The notes under the pieces were generated by a model. The model ran no database searches, was not told where the DNA came from, and was given only the letters and a program-made list of their open reading frames with translations. Positions 32,942-35,174 of a stretch of DNA of 35,174 nucleotides are shown here, in pieces. The translations under genes were made by a program, and so were the position numbers. This DNA is from Thermoleophilia bacterium (GTDB taxonomy: Bacteria > Actinomycetota > Thermoleophilia > Gaiellales > Gaiellaceae): the NCBI GenBank assembly GCA_014534415.1, contig JACVRM010000001.1:1-35174 (forward strand), written 5' to 3'. How positions within the stretch are numbered: the stretch's first letter is position 1; each line of letters opens with the position of its first letter.

Positions 32942-34894
32942 TTAGCCGGCGCCGACCTGGATGTTGCCCTTCAGCAGGACGCCGCCGGCGCCGTAGCCGT
33001 TGCCCAGCACCATCCGGAAGGTGTCCACGCTGCCGGGCTCGCCGAAGTCCTCCACCTCGACGAAGAGACTGACGCCGGGCACACCGTTCACGGTCGCCGT
33101 TCCGGTGAACGTCGCCTTGTTCCCGGTGCGGACGAACGAGTCGATCGAGGTCGACTTCACCTGCATCTTCGTCCCGTGGTCGACGTAGGTCAGCTGGCCG
33201 GTCGGGGCGCCAACCGCGAACGCTGCGTTGAAGCCGAAGTTCGCACGGCCGCCGGCGGCCGTGCCACGCAGGATCGACAGCTCGGCCAGCTCACCCGAGA
33301 CCTGGCCGCCGCCCGTCGCCTTGCCCGGAGTGTTGATGGGAGGCAGGGAGATGCAGTTCGCGCCGTCGCACGTCTTGAAGCGGTACACGTCGAAGCCGCG
33401 CGCCATGTCGCCGGCGTAGACGTAGCCCTTGTACTCCTTCGCCGACCAGGTGTCGGCGCCCGGCATGACGTTCCAGCCCAGCGTGTTCCCCCAGTCCGTG
33501 AACTGGTCTTCGGCGATGCCGTCGGTGGAGCTCGGCGCCCCCGAGAAATCGAGCCGCCAAACGCCCGCGCCGTAGTGAGCGCTGACGAGCTCGCGTGCCC
33601 GGAGGCTCGACACACCGTCGAAGCCGCCTTGGATCGGCCCCGGCCCGGCGGTGCCGTTGCCGCCGTTGCGGAACACGTGGATCGTGCAGGCGCGCTCGGT
33701 GCGACCGAGACCCGCGAGTACAGGCTCGAGGGCGTCGGCCGCAAGCAGCGGGTTCGGGTAGAACCACGTGCCCAGCCGCACCGGGTTCGACGGCGCCGCC
33801 GTAGCCGTCTCGGGCTTGCCGTCGATGGGTTCGAGAGTGTAGAAGTGCGCGCCGCCGATGATCCCGTCGGGCCCGGTGTTGCACTGTGTCTGGCTGAGGC
33901 CGCCGCCGCGCTCGTCGGTGAAGACGACGATCCTGCCGTCGGAGCTGACGTCCGCCTGGTGGTCGGTCGTGAGGTTGTAGCGGTTGTTCGCTCCGCCGGG
34001 CAGCGCATTCTCGGAGATCCACGCGATACGCAGCGGCTGCTGACCCTGTTCCAGTTGCGCGAGCACGTTCGAGACGTCGACGATGAACGTCCCGCCGACG
34101 CCGCCGGGGCCCGAGGGGCTGGCGAGGTACATGGTGTTTCCGTCGCGCGAGAACGACGAATCGTGCGCCGTACCGCCGGTGTCCGTCAGGATCTTCCCCC
34201 TGAAGACCGGGGTCGCACCACGGAGGTCGACCACCTCGACCCCGCTCGCGGACGTGTTCACGGCGAGCCAGGTGCCGCTGGGATGCAGCGTGATCGTGTG
34301 GGCTCCGCCGGAGACCGCGTTGAGGTAGCAGTCGACGAGCGACGTCGTGAACTTCGCGGTCTGCGGGTCGAACGTGAGCTTGACGACGTCGACGCCGCCG
34401 CGAGTGCTCGTCGGATTCTTCTCCTTGAGGCACGCCGAGGCGTGGACGGGGATGTTCACCGGGTCGAACGCGATCACGGCGGTGTCGCCGCGCACCGAGA
34501 CGTCGTTCTGCCAGCCCGGATCGACGTAGCCTCCGGCGATCGTCGGATGCGCCGGGTCGGTGATGTCGAAGATCCGCATCCCGGCGCCCATCGTCCCGAG
34601 GAACGCGTAGTCGCGGACCTTGCCGCTCGCATCAGTGCGCGATTGAAACTCCACGTCGGTTCCGACGAAGCCGCAGACGTTGGCGAGGTGCGCGATGTTC
34701 TTCGCCGAGCGCGGGGGCTGACCGGGCGTCGCGAGCGCCTCGCACGGCAACGCCACGTTGTGTGCGGGATCGAGCGGATCGCCGGCGAGCGCCTGCGCAC
34801 CCGCGACGGCCAGCGTCGCGGCCACGACCGCGATCGCGGCACCGGGGAAAACCTGCAAGAGACGGCGGCGCAGCGGTGTGCTCTCGGTGCTCAC
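32942..34894 (-). CDS. Secreted LVIVD-repeat beta-propeller protein with post-COAP-like C-terminus
   Basis: 650 residues from a GTG at 34894, five bases after GGAGG. A basic N-terminus (TPLRRRLLQVFPGAAIAVVA, possibly Tat-like) leads to a secreted body with LVIVD-type blades: GMRIFDITDPAHPTIAGGY, GVEVVDLRGATPVFRGK, GTFIVDVSNVLAQLEQ and GVWRLDFSGAP. The C-terminal 110 residues (KATGGGQVSG, then FGFNAAFAVGAPTGQLTYVD and GVSLFVEVEDFGEPG) resemble the post-COAP-1 domain found at the ends of secreted actinobacterial proteins. The role is unknown; propellers of this kind usually bind ligands or surfaces. A longer frame to 34963 would begin at the promoter and is rejected. Confidence 0.88.
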   Translation of the reverse strand: MSTESTPLRRRLLQVFPGAAIAVVAATLAVAGAQALAGDPLDPAHNVALPCEALATPGQPPRSAKNIAHLANVCGFVGTDVEFQSRTDASGKVRDYAFLGTMGAGMRIFDITDPAHPTIAGGYVDPGWQNDVSVRGDTAVIAFDPVNIPVHASACLKEKNPTSTRGGVDVVKLTFDPQTAKFTTSLVDCYLNAVSGGAHTITLHPSGTWLAVNTSASGVEVVDLRGATPVFRGKILTDTGGTAHDSSFSRDGNTMYLASPSGPGGVGGTFIVDVSNVLAQLEQGQQPLRIAWISENALPGGANNRYNLTTDHQADVSSDGRIVVFTDERGGGLSQTQCNTGPDGIIGGAHFYTLEPIDGKPETATAAPSNPVRLGTWFYPNPLLAADALEPVLAGLGRTERACTIHVFRNGGNGTAGPGPIQGGFDGVSSLRARELVSAHYGAGVWRLDFSGAPSSTDGIAEDQFTDWGNTLGWNVMPGADTWSAKEYKGYVYAGDMARGFDVYRFKTCDGANCISLPPINTPGKATGGGQVSGELAELSILRGTAAGGRANFGFNAAFAVGAPTGQLTYVDHGTKMQVKSTSIDSFVRTGNKATFTGTATVNGVPGVSLFVEVEDFGEPGSVDTFRMVLGNGYGAGGVLLKGNIQVGAG

Positions 34895-34899
34895 GGAAA

Positions 34900-34910
34900 C
34901 CTCCTCGTCC
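34900..34910 (-). promoter_or_regulatory. Conserved leader/Shine-Dalgarno box of the LVIVD gene
   Basis: GGACGAGGAGG ending five bases before the GTG at 34894, identical to the box before the M6 gene and the YAV-subtilase. Confidence 0.7.
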
Positions 34911-34934
34911 ACGGGGCGGTGCTCTGACGCCGGC

Positions 34935-34963
34935 AGTAAACACACCACTCTTAAGGGTGTCAA
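34935..34963 (-). promoter_or_regulatory. Promoter of the LVIVD gene with spacer dyad
   Basis: TTGACA (34958-34963), 17-base spacer, TTTACT (34935-34940). The dyad CACCCTTAAGAGTGGTG lies between the boxes. Flanks TCTCATC before and TGTT after are shared with the subtilase promoter at 29195-29223. Confidence 0.78.
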
Positions 34964-34996
34964 GATGAGAAAGCGGGAGAAACCGTGAGGAAAGAG

Positions 34997-35174
34997 CTAT
35001 CTCGGTGTCGCGTACCCGCGCATGCCGTCGAGCAGCAACGCGTAGAAGCGGTCGGCCAGCTCGTCGGTGTCGCGACCGGGCTCGAGCCAGGTGTACGCCC
35101 AGTTGGCGGCCGACAGCACGAGCAGCGCGGCCGTCGCGTCGTCCAGATCGGTGCGGAAGTCGCCTCCCTCGCGC
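34997..35174 (-). CDS. TetR/AcrR-family regulator, C-terminal end only
   Basis: 58 residues are visible before the window edge. The sequence NWAYTWLEPGRDTDELADRF followed by YALLLDGMRGYATPR is typical of the last helices of TetR ligand domains (NWxYxW, then ADxFxxLLLDGL). The DNA-binding domain is off the right end. It lies upstream of, and in the same direction as, the LVIVD gene, which has its own promoter. It may act elsewhere. Ligand unknown. Confidence 0.75.
   Translation of the reverse strand, partial: REGGDFRTDLDDATAALLVLSAANWAYTWLEPGRDTDELADRFYALLLDGMRGYATPR

Noticed and set aside
33176..34927. Long plus-strand open frame (583 codons)
   Set aside because: Antisense to the LVIVD gene, which has promoter, leader and recognisable domains.
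1..35174. CRISPR arrays, tRNA or rRNA genes, insertion sequences, prophage genes
   Set aside because: Looked for and not seen; no regularly spaced repeats, cloverleaf-like sequences or transposase/integrase motifs were recognised by eye.

Overview
The window is very GC-rich, with overlapping stop/start codons, many GTG starts and gene families typical of deep-branching Actinobacteriota: a class III cyclase fused to an NTPase, LVIVD repeats with a post-COAP-like tail, and GT87-like mannosyltransferases. Thermoleophilia (Gaiellales or Solirubrobacterales) is my best guess, from gene style only. Almost everything is on the minus strand; only three genes are on the plus strand (two around 8.7-10.3 kb, one at 21.1 kb). 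I saw no rRNA, tRNA, CRISPR array, transposase or phage gene.

Left part, 1-16.9 kb (housekeeping and envelope): a truncated cyclase/NTPase regulator, a peptide-type ABC binding protein, a 58-residue membrane protein, a helical protein of unknown function, and the haem pair hemB-hemL. hemL appears to start at a CTG that overlaps the hemB stop. Upstream of hemB is an ABC exporter operon, separated from it by a perfect 11-bp-arm palindrome. A plus-strand pair follows (degenerate M23-like anchored protein and a YmdB-type phosphodiesterase, also with an apparent CTG start). Then come two polytopic GT-C-like membrane enzymes, a GtrA-family protein, and a tight run of acylphosphatase, Pcm, an alkaline-phosphatase-superfamily enzyme and a membrane protein.

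Middle, 16.9-22.7 kb: a 2-oxoacid dehydrogenase set (E1 alpha, E1 beta, a GNAT acetyltransferase, then E2; no E3 in the window), a plus-strand membrane protein and a diacylglycerol-kinase-like lipid kinase. Two intergenic gaps, at about 14.1 and 18.8 kb, carry copies of the same roughly 70-bp palindrome-containing repeat.

Right part, 22.7-35.2 kb, is the most unusual region: an island of large secreted proteins (a 1587-residue M6 metalloprotease with PKD and CARDB-like domains, two subtilases, and an LVIVD beta-propeller protein) around a TrmB-like regulator, with a truncated TetR-like gene at the end. Three of the secreted-protein genes have near-identical promoters in which an imperfect dyad (CACCCT-N5-GTGGTG) fills the -35/-10 spacer. 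The TrmB-like gene has related CACCC/GGGTG half-sites over its own promoter and start codon. The inferred picture is a small local regulon for secreted proteolysis. The three promoter-sharing genes also share a GGACGAGGAGG leader, and for two of them the mRNA just past the stop codon is complementary to that leader. The smaller subtilase has nine Tyr-Ala-Val triplets in its propeptide, always spaced by multiples of three residues.
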